Positions 1 to 7,870 of a stretch of DNA of 64,000 nucleotides are shown piece by piece. Under the pieces are notes generated by a model, which worked only from the letters and a program-made list of their open reading frames with translations, made no database searches and was not told the DNA's origin. This DNA is from JBFMHP01 sp040752855. GTDB lineage: Bacteria > Pseudomonadota > Gammaproteobacteria > RBG-16-57-12. Position 1 is the stretch's first letter, and the number at the start of each line of letters is the position of its first letter. The DNA is taken from NCBI GenBank assembly GCA_040752855.1, contig JBFMHP010000039.1, positions 7,800-71,799 on the forward strand. The letters are read 5' to 3'. The position numbers and the translations under genes were made by a program.

Positions 1-354
1 CTCGGGGTGCCCCACGACCACCACAAAAGGGCAACCCATTCCCCGGAGCCGCTGAGTCCCCGCTTCGATCAACCTTCCACCGATGCCCTGCCCATGAAAC
101 TCAGGGAGCACCGCCATCTGCCCCAAACCTGCACCCATGATGATCTCGTTCCCACTGATCAACGACACCGGGCTATACAAAATGTGACCGACGACCCTAT
201 CCTCGATGACGGCAACCAGCGACAACATGACACCGCCATTTGATCTCAAGGGATCGACGAGACGTCCTTCCAGAGACTGCCCAAATGCACGTTCGCTCAC
301 CTCACGGATCGCGTTGATGTCCTGAGCGCGTTCGGCGCGGATAGTCGCTGACAT
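1..354 (-). CDS. GNAT family N-acetyltransferase (3' end outside the window)
   Basis: The minus strand is open from an ATG at 354 to the window edge, giving 118 residues of an incomplete protein. It begins MSATIRAERAQDINAIREV and carries the GNAT acetyl-CoA loop as LGQMAVLPEFHGQGIGGRL, residues about 80-98. The family moves an acetyl group from acetyl-CoA to an amine; the substrate cannot be read from sequence. It most resembles the YhbS-type subgroup, which is a guess from overall pattern. The start codon lies inside a 41-nt sequence that recurs at 975-1015, so the 5' end of this gene has been duplicated. The C-terminal end is missing only because the window stops. Confidence 0.8.
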   Translation of the reverse strand, partial: MSATIRAERAQDINAIREVSERAFGQSLEGRLVDPLRSNGGVMLSLVAVIEDRVVGHILYSPVSLISGNEIIMGAGLGQMAVLPEFHGQGIGGRLIEAGTQRLRGMGCPFVVVVGHPE

Positions 355-388
355 GCCAAATCCTGGTTTAATAGTTTGGTGGGTGTCC
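348..388. repeat. 41-nt direct repeat, copy 1
   Basis: This stretch matches 975-1015 with one difference (g/a at its eighth base). It covers the first codons and the leader of the acetyltransferase gene. The two copies bracket about 586 bp that contain a small membrane ORF and an inverted-repeat element. Confidence 0.85.
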
Positions 389-414
389 AATAATTCTATA
401 ATTCGATTCGTGAC

Positions 415-819
415 TCAGCCCTCTACTACTATTTTTATAAAGCTCAGAATTACGTATGTGCTGAGACCAGCAATCAAAACGGCCTTTCTTAATGAGCGTG
501 CTAGTTTTTGAATGCGAGGGTCATTGGATTCTCCGGTACCCCAAATGATATTAAGCACATCCATCGTCTCTGCAGCACCCAACTTGTATCCGATATAAAG
601 TGCAGCTGATCCAATAACCAAAATCCACCCATAGAAGATCGGCAACGTGTAAACCGAGTTTATCCTCATGAGGAACCACATCTTAAACGGGAACTCCCAT
701 GAGAGCATAAGCGGAAGCAAAAACACCGTCAGCATCCCGAATGTGGAGGCGATGATACCCCCTATAATTCGACTCAGCGCCGACGGCTCATCTCTGCGAG
801 GTAAATTATGTCCAGGCAT
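415..819 (-). CDS. hypothetical small membrane protein
   Basis: I do not recognise a family. From the ATG at 819 the product is 134 residues with three likely membrane segments: near residues 15-40 (IIGGIIASTFGMLTVFLLPL), 48-75 (LPIFYGWILVIGSAALYIGY), and the C-terminus (KAVLIAGLSTYVILSF). An upstream ATG at 906 is also in frame and adds 29 residues, but the first ten of those codons come from the repeat element at 877-968, so I prefer the inner start. Neither start has a convincing Shine-Dalgarno site. The gene lies between 41-nt direct repeats in the accessory strip and may have arrived with them. Confidence 0.45.
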   Translation of the reverse strand: MPGHNLPRRDEPSALSRIIGGIIASTFGMLTVFLLPLMLSWEFPFKMWFLMRINSVYTLPIFYGWILVIGSAALYIGYKLGAAETMDVLNIIWGTGESNDPRIQKLARSLRKAVLIAGLSTYVILSFIKIVVEG

Positions 820-876
820 GTCTTCAGCAACCCGTTCTCCTGCGTTTGTGCTGACCGATATGCACAGCCAAAGGGC

Positions 877-968
877 GTAGGATGTGGTGAACGCAGTGAA
901 CCGCATCGTTCGGATTTTTGTAACCAGGTGTTCACGATCGATGCGGTTCGTTCCTTACCGCACCCTAC
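877..968. repeat. inverted-repeat element, GTAGGRTGYGGT family
   Basis: The left arm begins GTAGGATGTGGTGAACG and the right arm ends CCTTACCGCACCCTAC. The reverse complement of the right arm closely matches the left arm, giving an imperfect palindrome of about 90 bp with no coding capacity. Related copies lie at 1097-1130 (one arm only) and in the tandem units at 61404-61680, so this is a dispersed REP/MITE-like family. Confidence 0.75.
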
Positions 969-974
969 GATGCT

Positions 975-1015
975 CTGACATACCAAATCCTGGTTTAATA
1001 GTTTGGTGGGTGTCC
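975..1015. repeat. 41-nt direct repeat, copy 2
   Basis: This is the second copy of 348-388. On the minus strand it still contains the acetyltransferase start (ATGTCAG), but the reading frame then runs into the inverted-repeat element and stops. It is therefore a dead duplicate of that gene's 5' end. Confidence 0.85.
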
Positions 1016-1154
1016 TGTAATTCGCCCTCTCGTAGCGCTCGTAGTGCATATCTAGACCTGACCCCGTTCGTGTGTGTTTGACCCCGTTCGTGTGTTCGAT
1101 CGATGCGGTTCGTTCCTTACCGCATCCCACGAGCTACATATCTAGACCTAGCCC
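1016..1154. repeat. patchwork of short repeats
   Basis: The phrase TGACCCCGTTCGTGTGT occurs twice in a row near 1056-1095. The phrase ATCTAGACCT followed by a CCCCGTTCG run appears both near 1048 and near 1139. Positions 1097-1130 are a lone right arm of the inverted-repeat family at 877-968. No gene is visible. It looks like debris of repeated insertion and deletion. Confidence 0.6.
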
Positions 1155-1207
1155 CGTTCGTCGCTCGGGCAAGGTTTCGCCCCATCGGCTGCAGCGCCGT
1201 GTTAGCC
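1155..1207 (-). other. possible integron attC-like half site
   Basis: Read on the minus strand just after the stop of the 341-residue gene, the sequence begins GGCTAACACGGCGCTGCAGC and continues into a short hairpin (GGGGC/GCCC). This resembles the left half of an attC recombination site. The expected right half is not seen, and the region runs into repeats instead. A degraded cassette end is possible; chance similarity is not excluded. Confidence 0.3.
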
Positions 1208-1209
1208 GG

Positions 1210-2235
1210 TCAATCTAGCGGCACCCTTAGTCGTGATTCCATCTTTTCTACCAGCCTATCCATACCTTTACGATCTTTCGAGTCCAGATTAATATCATCT
1301 TCGACTCTTATACTATATGTATCCGCATTTACATTTTTTATTACTCTAGATAATAATTCTCGAATCACGTCTTCCGCTTGAGATAAGTAACTATATAGCA
1401 CGCGCAGATCCTTATGTTTATAAATAGCCACTTTTGGATGCGCTACATCGACATAGCTTCTAAGAATCAATAGCGGTATAAAATCTCCTTCAATTTCATC
1501 ATCAGTATAACCAAGGATTGTTAATCCTTTACGAATATCATCTTTAGAGTTCTCAGATGAGACAAACAATATTTCTACTGCTTTGCAGTAATTCAAAATT
1601 GTTTCAGCCATGAATTCCCATGGCGAGTCTCCACAAACATTTAGCCGACAAGCAATATGGAAGTATGATATAGCCGCAGCTAATCGACGATTGTTCGCTC
1701 CATGAAATAGTGGAAAATAGTCCAATGAATTCACAATATGCCTTTCAAGAATTTCTTGCTCTACTGTTCTCATGCGAATTCGCCATTCCTGCGGCATATG
1801 CTCCCACCTGAACTCTATTCCTCCAACATTTCCTCCAATGTGTAATACTATCGGAGGATCTGAGAACTCTAGATTCAGAAGAGTGGGATATATAAACTTA
1901 AATAAAGTTAATGTCCCATCGAGATGAGAAAGTGATTCACAACTAAATTCATACGTTAATTTGTCCCCCTTTAAAACAAATTTTGAATCACCGCGTTCAA
2001 ATATTACATCCAGTGGCTCTAATCCAGGGTTAGACTTAGCTTGCCATTTACCATTATTAGCATTCATTAATACCGAGGCTGCATGTGCCTTTACGAGAGT
2101 ACGACCATAATCATTCTCCGTACCAAATGCCGTTGCGGGTGCTAATTTTAGATTCAGCATACATCTGTTTGGAAAAGACAACTCCTTACCAGATGGTACG
2201 ACCAATATACGAGTATGAAGCTGATATGTAAGCAT
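1210..2235 (-). CDS. HEPN-like domain protein, hypothetical
   Basis: The product is 341 residues and clearly more AT-rich than the housekeeping genes nearby. I recognise no full-length family. The C-terminal half (residues about 180-300) is helical and contains LRSYVDVAHPK, which has the R-x6-H spacing of HEPN ribonuclease folds. It is preceded by NYCKAVEILF, as in ApeA-type HEPN proteins. HEPN proteins are often RNases in defence or toxin systems; that role here is inference. The motif GTTAGGC (2249-2255 on the complement) ends 13 nt before the ATG, and an attC-like sequence follows the stop, so the gene may sit in an integron-type cassette. The neighbour is a broken restriction-type nuclease. 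Confidence 0.55.
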   Translation of the reverse strand: MLTYQLHTRILVVPSGKELSFPNRCMLNLKLAPATAFGTENDYGRTLVKAHAASVLMNANNGKWQAKSNPGLEPLDVIFERGDSKFVLKGDKLTYEFSCESLSHLDGTLTLFKFIYPTLLNLEFSDPPIVLHIGGNVGGIEFRWEHMPQEWRIRMRTVEQEILERHIVNSLDYFPLFHGANNRRLAAAISYFHIACRLNVCGDSPWEFMAETILNYCKAVEILFVSSENSKDDIRKGLTILGYTDDEIEGDFIPLLILRSYVDVAHPKVAIYKHKDLRVLYSYLSQAEDVIRELLSRVIKNVNADTYSIRVEDDINLDSKDRKGMDRLVEKMESRLRVPLD

Positions 2236-2373
2236 AGTTACTCTTGCCGCCTAACGAGGCTGTAGAAAAACTCCCGACAAAGCCGGAAGTGACGTGAATC
2301 TTTGATGGGCGCCCTGTAAATCCTGTAAATCTTCAGTAAATCTTCATTACCGAATCCTGCGAGCTGAGCGCAA

Positions 2374-3299
2374 TTAAAGTTGATCTAATTCGATCACGTC
2401 CCGGATTCTATCAAACTGTACAGTCGTAGCCTCAAGACGAATCTCAAGAAACCCAGTCAGCTCTTTCGCTCGATCTGTCCGGGGCTTCCACTGGCTAAAG
2501 TCCATTGGCACGACGTCACTCACTATCTGAGTATTCGGAGCGAAAGTCGCTCTCTTTGAGTTCCAATTAAAAAATCCGGTTCCACTAATACCAACCAACC
2601 GCTCTAACTTGTCGCAGACCCGTTCAGCCCTAAACGAGATTGCAGTACATAGGTACTCACACCCGGATCGTATCGAAACGTATTGCGGGTTATCAAATTC
2701 AACAGCAATATTGATCACCCAGCCAAGCTCTTTAGTTTCGGGTTCATTGTCGAGCAGGTAGTTTGAAACCAGTCGAGGACTTTCTTTCCTCGTATGGTTA
2801 AGTCCTCCGCATTGAAGTGCACCGGCGTACTTGGTTCGTTTGCAAAGTGAAGGCTTACCGAGATCTGGCCCCATCTCGTAATGTCCGCTTCCCATCGCGC
2901 TCCAATAAAGAACTTCTTGTTTGCTGGATCATTTTCGACTAGCGAAAGGGCCTGGATCCCATAGTGCGCACACTTGACCAATGCTGGCTTAGAGAAGCCG
3001 CGACGAGACATTAGTATCTTGAAATTTGCATTGACATCCTGTGCTTTGGTTACGAATCCATCGACTTCTGGTGTTCCGACTTTTCTCCCAAGATCTTTAC
3101 ATTCTATGATGCCCAACATCTGCTGACCTGCAAATACGCCGCGTACGACAACATCAAATTGTCGAGACTGTCCCAAGCGATCTGGGATGATCTCGTTGTG
3201 AGCAACAGTAGCTGCAGGGTCAATTTGTGTTTGAATTGCAGCCACAACTTTCTCAAAGGCAATCCCTGGCGGAGTTGCAGGCATGCTAGTAGACGTCAT
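2374..3299 (-). pseudogene. restriction endonuclease-like protein, frameshifted
   Basis: The ATG at 3299 opens a frame reading MTSTSMPATPPGIAFEKVV that stops near 2715. The same protein appears to continue in another frame to 2374 (LLDNEPETKELGWVINIAVEF onward). The switch is near 2740-2770, inside the segment reading VLDWFQT in the first frame. Residues about 45-125 carry FDVVVRG then GIIECKD, a D...E-x-K core as in Mrr/type IV-like restriction nucleases, followed by a helix ending MSRRGFSKPALVKCAHYGI. The joined product would be about 305 residues. The catalytic half precedes the shift. GTTAGGC (3303-3309 on the complement) ends 3 nt before the start codon. A sequencing error could also explain the shift. 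Confidence 0.6.
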
Positions 3300-3492
3300 A
3301 TGGCCTAACCCGATACATACAGAATCTATGCATACTGGAATATACAGAATCCTGCGACTCCATCTTATCCACCGCAACCACTCTCATCCAAAAGTTTATC
3401 CCGTGCAAGTTGTCGCCCACAAAAACGCCCGAGCGATTTTCATCAGTCGGGCGTTAGTTTTTTCAATTCACCATCCATGGCCGCACCTCAAA

Positions 3493-4206
3493 TCAACCGC
3501 ACTTCGATTCACCACAGTTCAAGCAAGTCATGCAATTATCCATCTTGATCATAGCCTTGGTATTGCATTTGCCACACAGTGCGGCGCCGGCTGGGAAGCT
3601 GTTGCTTTCGGCGGCTTCCGCTTGCTTAAGCGCCCCTTCGAATTCAGCGCGTTTTTCGGCGATGAGTTTCTTTTGGTGTTCGTCGAGGCCGTCATCTTTG
3701 AGCAGGCCGATCATGCGCATGTGGCGTTCGATGACGTCGCCGATTTCAGCGACGAGTGAGGGCATGTATTTGCCGCCTTTTTTGAAGTAGCCGCCGCGCG
3801 GGTCGAAGACGGAGCGCAGCTCTTCGACGAGGAAGGTGACGTCGCCGCCTTTGCGGAACACCGCAGAAATGATGCGGGTGAGTGCGACGATCCATTGGAA
3901 GTGGTCCATGTTTTTCGAGTTGATGAAGATCTCGAAGGGGCGGCGCAGTTCGTGTTTGGTGCCGGCGTTGAGCACGACGTCGTTGATGGTGACGTAGAGA
4001 GAGTGCTCGGTGAGCGGGGTGCGGATCTTGTAGGTGGAGCCGATCAGCATTTCCGGGCGTTCGAGTTTTTCGTGCATTTGCACGACTTTGGCCTCACTGG
4101 GCTTTTTCTCTTCTTTTTCCGCTTCTACTTTTTTGGCCAGGGCGGCTTCGTCTTCGGGTTTGGCGACGTTGAAGCCGACGATTTTCTTTTCGATTTTGAT
4201 TGCCAT
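3493..4206 (-). CDS. nrdJb: class II ribonucleotide reductase small C-terminal subunit NrdJb
   Basis: This 237-residue protein matches the C-terminal part of B12-dependent ribonucleotide reductase, encoded separately as in Pseudomonas NrdJa/NrdJb. The middle (residues about 70-170) is the TSCPD-type domain (HELRRPFEIFINSKNMDHFQW, FLVEELRSVFDPRGGYF). The tail holds CGKCNTKA and CMTCLNCGESKCG, cysteines that in the family re-reduce the active site or bind zinc. The N-terminus has a Lys/Glu-rich linker. A GGAGAC site precedes the ATG. It lies 188 nt after nrdJa on the same strand, with repeats between, so it is probably co-transcribed. It works with NrdJa to make deoxyribonucleotides. Confidence 0.88.
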   Translation of the reverse strand: MAIKIEKKIVGFNVAKPEDEAALAKKVEAEKEEKKPSEAKVVQMHEKLERPEMLIGSTYKIRTPLTEHSLYVTINDVVLNAGTKHELRRPFEIFINSKNMDHFQWIVALTRIISAVFRKGGDVTFLVEELRSVFDPRGGYFKKGGKYMPSLVAEIGDVIERHMRMIGLLKDDGLDEHQKKLIAEKRAEFEGALKQAEAAESNSFPAGAALCGKCNTKAMIKMDNCMTCLNCGESKCG

Positions 4207-4287
4207 GGTTGGTCTCCGTTCGGTGCGTTGTTTGCACCGTGGGGGTTGTATTTTTTTGTATTGATGAGGGGTATTGATAATTTTATT

Positions 4288-4383
4288 CCCTCACCCTAAC
4301 CCTCTCCCTGAGGGAGAGGGGATTGCATCATATTGTTGGTGGGCGGAGCCCACCCTACATCTCTCCCGCCTGCGGGAGAGGGG
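4288..4383. repeat. two palindromic repeats between nrdJa and nrdJb
   Basis: The interval holds CCTCTCCCTGAGGGAGAGGG, then GGTGGGCGGAGCCCACC, then CTCTCCCGCCTGCGGGAGAG, each able to fold back. The phrase CCCTCACCCTAACCCTC also occurs, slightly varied, at 41273-41384. These are dispersed intergenic repeats, placed here between two halves of one enzyme. They might stabilise or attenuate the message. Confidence 0.75.
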
Positions 4384-4394
4384 ATTACATCGAT

Positions 4395-6554
4395 TTAGAA
4401 CTTGCCGTAATAGCCTTCTTTCAGGGCGTCGTAGAGGTTGGCGGCGGTGTGGATTTCGCCGTCGTATTCGATCTCGTCGTTGCCTTTGAGTTCGACCACG
4501 GTGCCGTCTTCCAGTGTGAAGCGGTAGAGGGTGTTTTCCAGGTCTTTCTCTTTGACCAGCACGCCTTGGAAGGCTTCGGGGTTGAAGCGGAAGGTGGTGC
4601 AGCCTTTGAGGCCTTGGTCGTAGGCGTAGAGATAGATGTCCTTGAAGTCTTCATACGGATAGTCCGTGGGGACGTTCGCGGTTTTGGAAATGGAGGAGTC
4701 GATCCATTTTTGCGCGGCGGCCTGCACGTCGACGTGTTCCTTGGGCGTGATGTCTTCGGCGGTGATGAAGTAATCCGGCAGTTGCTCTTCTGCTTTGTCG
4801 GAATACGGCATCGCCTTGGCGTTGATCAGTTCGCGGTAGGCGAGCAGTTCAAACGAGAACACGTCGACCTTTTCCTTGGTCTTCTTGCCTTCGCGGATGA
4901 CGTTGCGCGAGTAGTGATGCGCGAAGCTCGGTTCGATGCCGTTGCTGGCGTTGTTGGCGAGCGACAGCGAGATGGTGCCGGTCGGCGCGATCGAGCTGTG
5001 ATGGGTGAAGCGCGCGCCGTGGGTGGCGATGTCTTCGACCACTTCGGGGGCGACTTGCGCGACGCGCTGCATGTAGCGGCTATATTTGGCCAGCAGCACC
5101 TTACCTGTGAGTTTGTCGCCGATCTTCCAGCCGTCTTTCTTCATCTCGGGGCGTTTGCGCAGCATCTCGGCGCTGACGGTAAATTCCTGATCGAGCACCG
5201 GGGCGATGCCTTTTTCGCGCGCCAGCTCGACACCGACCTTCCAACCTTCCACCGCCAGTTCACGCGTGACGCGCTCGGTGAATTCCAGCGATTCGGGCGC
5301 ACCGTATTTCATGCCGAGCATGGTCATGGCCGAGCCGAGGCCGAGGTAGCCCATGCCGTGGCGGCGCTTGCCTTTGATCTCCGCGCGTTGCTGTTCGAGC
5401 GGCAGGCCGCTGACCTCGACGACGTTGTCGAGCATGCGCGTGAAGATGGCGACGACCTTGCGGTATTCGTCCCAATCGAAGTGCGCCTTATCGGTGAACG
5501 GATGGCGCACGAATTTGGTGAGGTTCACCGAGCCGAGCAGGCAGGCGCCGTAGGGGGGAAGAGGCTGTTCGCCACAAGGATTGGTGGCGCGAATGGTTTC
5601 GCAGAACCAGTTGTTGTTCATCTCGTTGACCTTGTCGATCAGGATGAAGCCGGGCTCGGCGAAATCGTAGGTGGAGGCCATGATCAGGTCCCACAGGCGG
5701 CGGGCGCGGATGGTCTTGTAGATCTTGCAGGCGACCAGGCCGGCGGCGTCGGTGAGGTAGTCTTCCTTGGTGGGCCATTCGCGCCAGATCACTTGCGCGG
5801 GATTGTTCAGATCGAGTTTGTCAGTCTCCGCTTCCTTTTCGGTGAGCGGGAAGATCAAATTCCAGTCGCCATCGTGCTTGACCGCTTCCATGAATTCCTG
5901 GGTGACCAGCAGCGAGAGGTTGAACTGGCGCAGGCGGCCGGATTCGCGCTTGGCGCGGATGAAGTCCATCACGTCGGGGTGGCTGACGTCGAAGGTGGCC
6001 ATCTGCGCGCCGCGGCGGCCGCCGGCACTGGAGACGGTGAAACACATCTTGTCGTAGATATCCATGAACGAGAGCGGGCCGGAGGTGTAGGCACCGGCGC
6101 CGGCCACGAACGCGCCTTTCGGGCGCAGCGTGGAGAATTCATAACCGATGCCGCAACCGGCCTTGAGCGTGAGCCCGGCCTCGTGGACCTTTTGCAGGAT
6201 GTCGTCCATCGAATCACGGATGGAACCGGAGACGGTGCAGTTGATCGTGGAGGTGGCGGGTTTGTAGGCCTGGGCACCGGCGTTGGAGGTGATGCGGCCG
6301 GCGGGAATGGCGCCGCGGCGCAGGGCCCAGAGGAATTTCTCTTCCCACTCCTGTTGTTTTTCGGGGGTGGTTTCGACCTCGGCCAGGGCCTTGGCGACGC
6401 GCTTATAGGTGTCGTCGATGTCATGATCGAGGATCGTGCCGTCTTTTTTCTTCAGGCGATATTTCTTGTCCCAGATGTCCAGGGAGGCGGATTGGAAGGC
6501 GATATCGGCGTTGGTGGAGACGGATTTCAAATGCGCGATCTTCATTGATGTCAT
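4395..6554 (-). CDS. nrdJa: adenosylcobalamin-dependent ribonucleotide reductase large subunit NrdJa
   Basis: The 719-residue protein is the catalytic part of class II ribonucleotide reductase. It converts ribonucleotides to deoxyribonucleotides with a radical generated from adenosylcobalamin and needs no oxygen. The active-site segment ATNPCGEQPLPPYGACLLG (near residue 345) carries the radical cysteine and the Asn/Glu pair. STINCTVSG (near residue 110) supplies the conserved N-terminal cysteine, and APTGTISL lies near residue 535. The C-terminal redox tail is absent and is supplied by nrdJb. The ATG at 6554 follows an AGAGAGGG site; an ATG three codons later is also possible. Codons further upstream overlap the promoter and are rejected as coding. 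Confidence 0.92.
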   Translation of the reverse strand: MTSMKIAHLKSVSTNADIAFQSASLDIWDKKYRLKKKDGTILDHDIDDTYKRVAKALAEVETTPEKQQEWEEKFLWALRRGAIPAGRITSNAGAQAYKPATSTINCTVSGSIRDSMDDILQKVHEAGLTLKAGCGIGYEFSTLRPKGAFVAGAGAYTSGPLSFMDIYDKMCFTVSSAGGRRGAQMATFDVSHPDVMDFIRAKRESGRLRQFNLSLLVTQEFMEAVKHDGDWNLIFPLTEKEAETDKLDLNNPAQVIWREWPTKEDYLTDAAGLVACKIYKTIRARRLWDLIMASTYDFAEPGFILIDKVNEMNNNWFCETIRATNPCGEQPLPPYGACLLGSVNLTKFVRHPFTDKAHFDWDEYRKVVAIFTRMLDNVVEVSGLPLEQQRAEIKGKRRHGMGYLGLGSAMTMLGMKYGAPESLEFTERVTRELAVEGWKVGVELAREKGIAPVLDQEFTVSAEMLRKRPEMKKDGWKIGDKLTGKVLLAKYSRYMQRVAQVAPEVVEDIATHGARFTHHSSIAPTGTISLSLANNASNGIEPSFAHHYSRNVIREGKKTKEKVDVFSFELLAYRELINAKAMPYSDKAEEQLPDYFITAEDITPKEHVDVQAAAQKWIDSSISKTANVPTDYPYEDFKDIYLYAYDQGLKGCTTFRFNPEAFQGVLVKEKDLENTLYRFTLEDGTVVELKGNDEIEYDGEIHTAANLYDALKEGYYGKF

Positions 6555-6658
6555 ACCCTCTCTTAATTGTAGTGGTTCTTGTTCTTGGTTGACTTGGTTG
6601 TGGATTTGTTCTGGCGCAAATCCTCTGGGAATGCGTGCTTTTTTTGATTGCACCCCAA

Positions 6659-6716
6659 ACACAATATGTTGTGTGTTGGGCGTCAAGATTAGTGGGAATG
6701 ACACAACATGTCAACA
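6659..6716 (-). promoter_or_regulatory. nrdJ promoter with NrdR-like boxes
   Basis: ACACAATATGTTGTGT at 6659-6674 matches the NrdR box consensus at 15 of 16 positions. A weaker box, left half ACACAA, starts at 6701, exactly 42 bp away (four helical turns), which is the usual spacing of paired NrdR boxes. On the minus strand a perfect TTGACA lies at 6714-6709, and TAATCT follows after 17 nt (6691-6686). The boxes would then cover the -35 and the start site. Repression by ATP/dATP-loaded NrdR is the known mechanism. The rest of 6555-6884 is AT-rich and holds no gene. Confidence 0.6.
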
Positions 6717-6845
6717 CAGTGAGCATGATGGCTATTAAGTAAATAATTCTTAAATTACATATAGTTAAAACAATGTATTTTGCAACCCAAGGAAAAATTT
6801 CTAGTTTTTTCTGAAACTCGGGTGCGAATTGGTTTGTTCGCCATA

Positions 6846-6861
6846 ACACAAGATGTTGTGC
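6846..6861 (-). promoter_or_regulatory. third NrdR-like box
   Basis: ACACAAGATGTTGTGC agrees with the NrdR box at about 13 of 16 positions. It lies 187 bp upstream of the best box, just after the fructosamine kinase stop. It may be an auxiliary site or a second promoter's operator. A possible second promoter (TTGCAA at 6785-6780, TATATG at 6763-6758) lies between the two. Confidence 0.4.
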
Positions 6862-6884
6862 AGCCTTTGATTTTGAATATTGGG

Positions 6885-7772
6885 TCAATGACGGCTTGCT
6901 AAAAGCCGGTCAATCATCGATTCGGCTTGGCCGAGGTAGCCGCCCCCGAAGAGGTTGGCGTGATTGAGGATGTGGTAGAGGTTGTAGAGGACCTTGCGCC
7001 GTTCGTAGCCTTCCGCGAAGGGAAAGGCTGCCGCATAGGCTTGATAGAAGGCGGGTGAAAATCCGCCGAAGAGTTCGGTCATCGCGAGATCCGTTTCGCG
7101 GTCGCCGTAATACACGGCAGGATCGAAGATGACCGGCGCGCCGTGTGCATCGAAGGCGTAGTTGCCGGACCAGAGATCGCCGTGCAGCAGTGAAGGCGTT
7201 GGCCGATGGCCTTGAAGTAGAGCGGGAATGGCTTGGAGCAGTCGTTCACCACGCTGTTGTATCCTGCCGCCGAAGCCGCGCTCGGCCAGGCGTTGCAGCT
7301 GAAATCCGATGCGGTGCTCCTGCCAGAAGCGGCACCAGTCATCTGCATATTCGTTGGGCTGCGGCGTGGCGCCGATGGTGTTGTTGCGATACCAGCCGAA
7401 GCGCTTGCCCTGCACGCGGTGCAGCGCGGCGAGCTGTTCGCCCAGGCGCTGCTGCCCATCCTTGCCGCCGGAACCGAGGGCGACATATTCCAGCACCAGG
7501 TAGGCTTGTGCGCCGGCCACGCCGCCGCAGATCGGCGCGGGCACGCGGATGGCGCGGCTGGCGGCAAGCTCGCGCAGCCCCTCGGCCTCGGCCTCGAACA
7601 TCTCCCGGGCATCGGCACTGTTGAGCTTGACGAAATACTGTTGCCCCGCGCCCGCGACGAGATACGCCTCGTTGATGCACCCGCCGCCCATGGCACGCTC
7701 TGACTCCACCTGGAACGGCTGGCCGGTGGTCTCCGCGATGTGTTTGGCGATGATCGCCCAAGCATGACTCAT
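6885..7772 (-). CDS. fructosamine kinase family protein
   Basis: This 295-residue protein belongs to the fructosamine/ketosamine-3-kinase group with an aminoglycoside-phosphotransferase fold. The ATP-site and catalytic loop is LLHGDLWSGNYAFD (near residue 195) and the metal-binding Asp lies in IFDPAVYYGDRETDLAM (near residue 215). The family phosphorylates sugar adducts on protein amines so that they detach, repairing glycation damage. The chosen ATG (7772) gives MSHAWAIIAKHIAETTG, which fits family N-termini; an upstream ATG at 7844 would run into the nudE promoter. It is divergent from nudE, 98 nt away. Confidence 0.85.
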   Translation of the reverse strand: MSHAWAIIAKHIAETTGQPFQVESERAMGGGCINEAYLVAGAGQQYFVKLNSADAREMFEAEAEGLRELAASRAIRVPAPICGGVAGAQAYLVLEYVALGSGGKDGQQRLGEQLAALHRVQGKRFGWYRNNTIGATPQPNEYADDWCRFWQEHRIGFQLQRLAERGFGGRIQQRGERLLQAIPALLQGHRPTPSLLHGDLWSGNYAFDAHGAPVIFDPAVYYGDRETDLAMTELFGGFSPAFYQAYAAAFPFAEGYERRKVLYNLYHILNHANLFGGGYLGQAESMIDRLLASRH

Positions 7773-7870
7773 ATCCGAATATGCTCCGCGCGCCGCCATG
7801 AAATGTTCATTGGCGGCCCTGTTACTGGTTATACTAACAAGCATACCGCGATAAATCCCGTAAGCCTGTC

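Noticed and set aside
1016..1200. CRISPR-like short repeats
   Set aside because: The repeats are few, unequal in length and without regular spacers; they are fragments of dispersed palindromes. No cas gene is present.
2256..2373. Possible insertion-sequence end (GAGGCTGTAGAAAAACTC)
   Set aside because: It resembles some transposon termini, but there is no partner end or transposase, so I do not call an element.
4323..6548. A 741-codon open frame on the plus strand
   Set aside because: It is antisense to nrdJa. The minus-strand protein has complete class II reductase motifs, while the plus-strand product is a low-complexity Val/Gly/Asp/Phe-rich shadow caused by high GC.
6555..6704. A 50-residue N-terminal extension of NrdJa
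   Set aside because: The extra codons cover the NrdR boxes and promoter, and the family start aligns with 6554.
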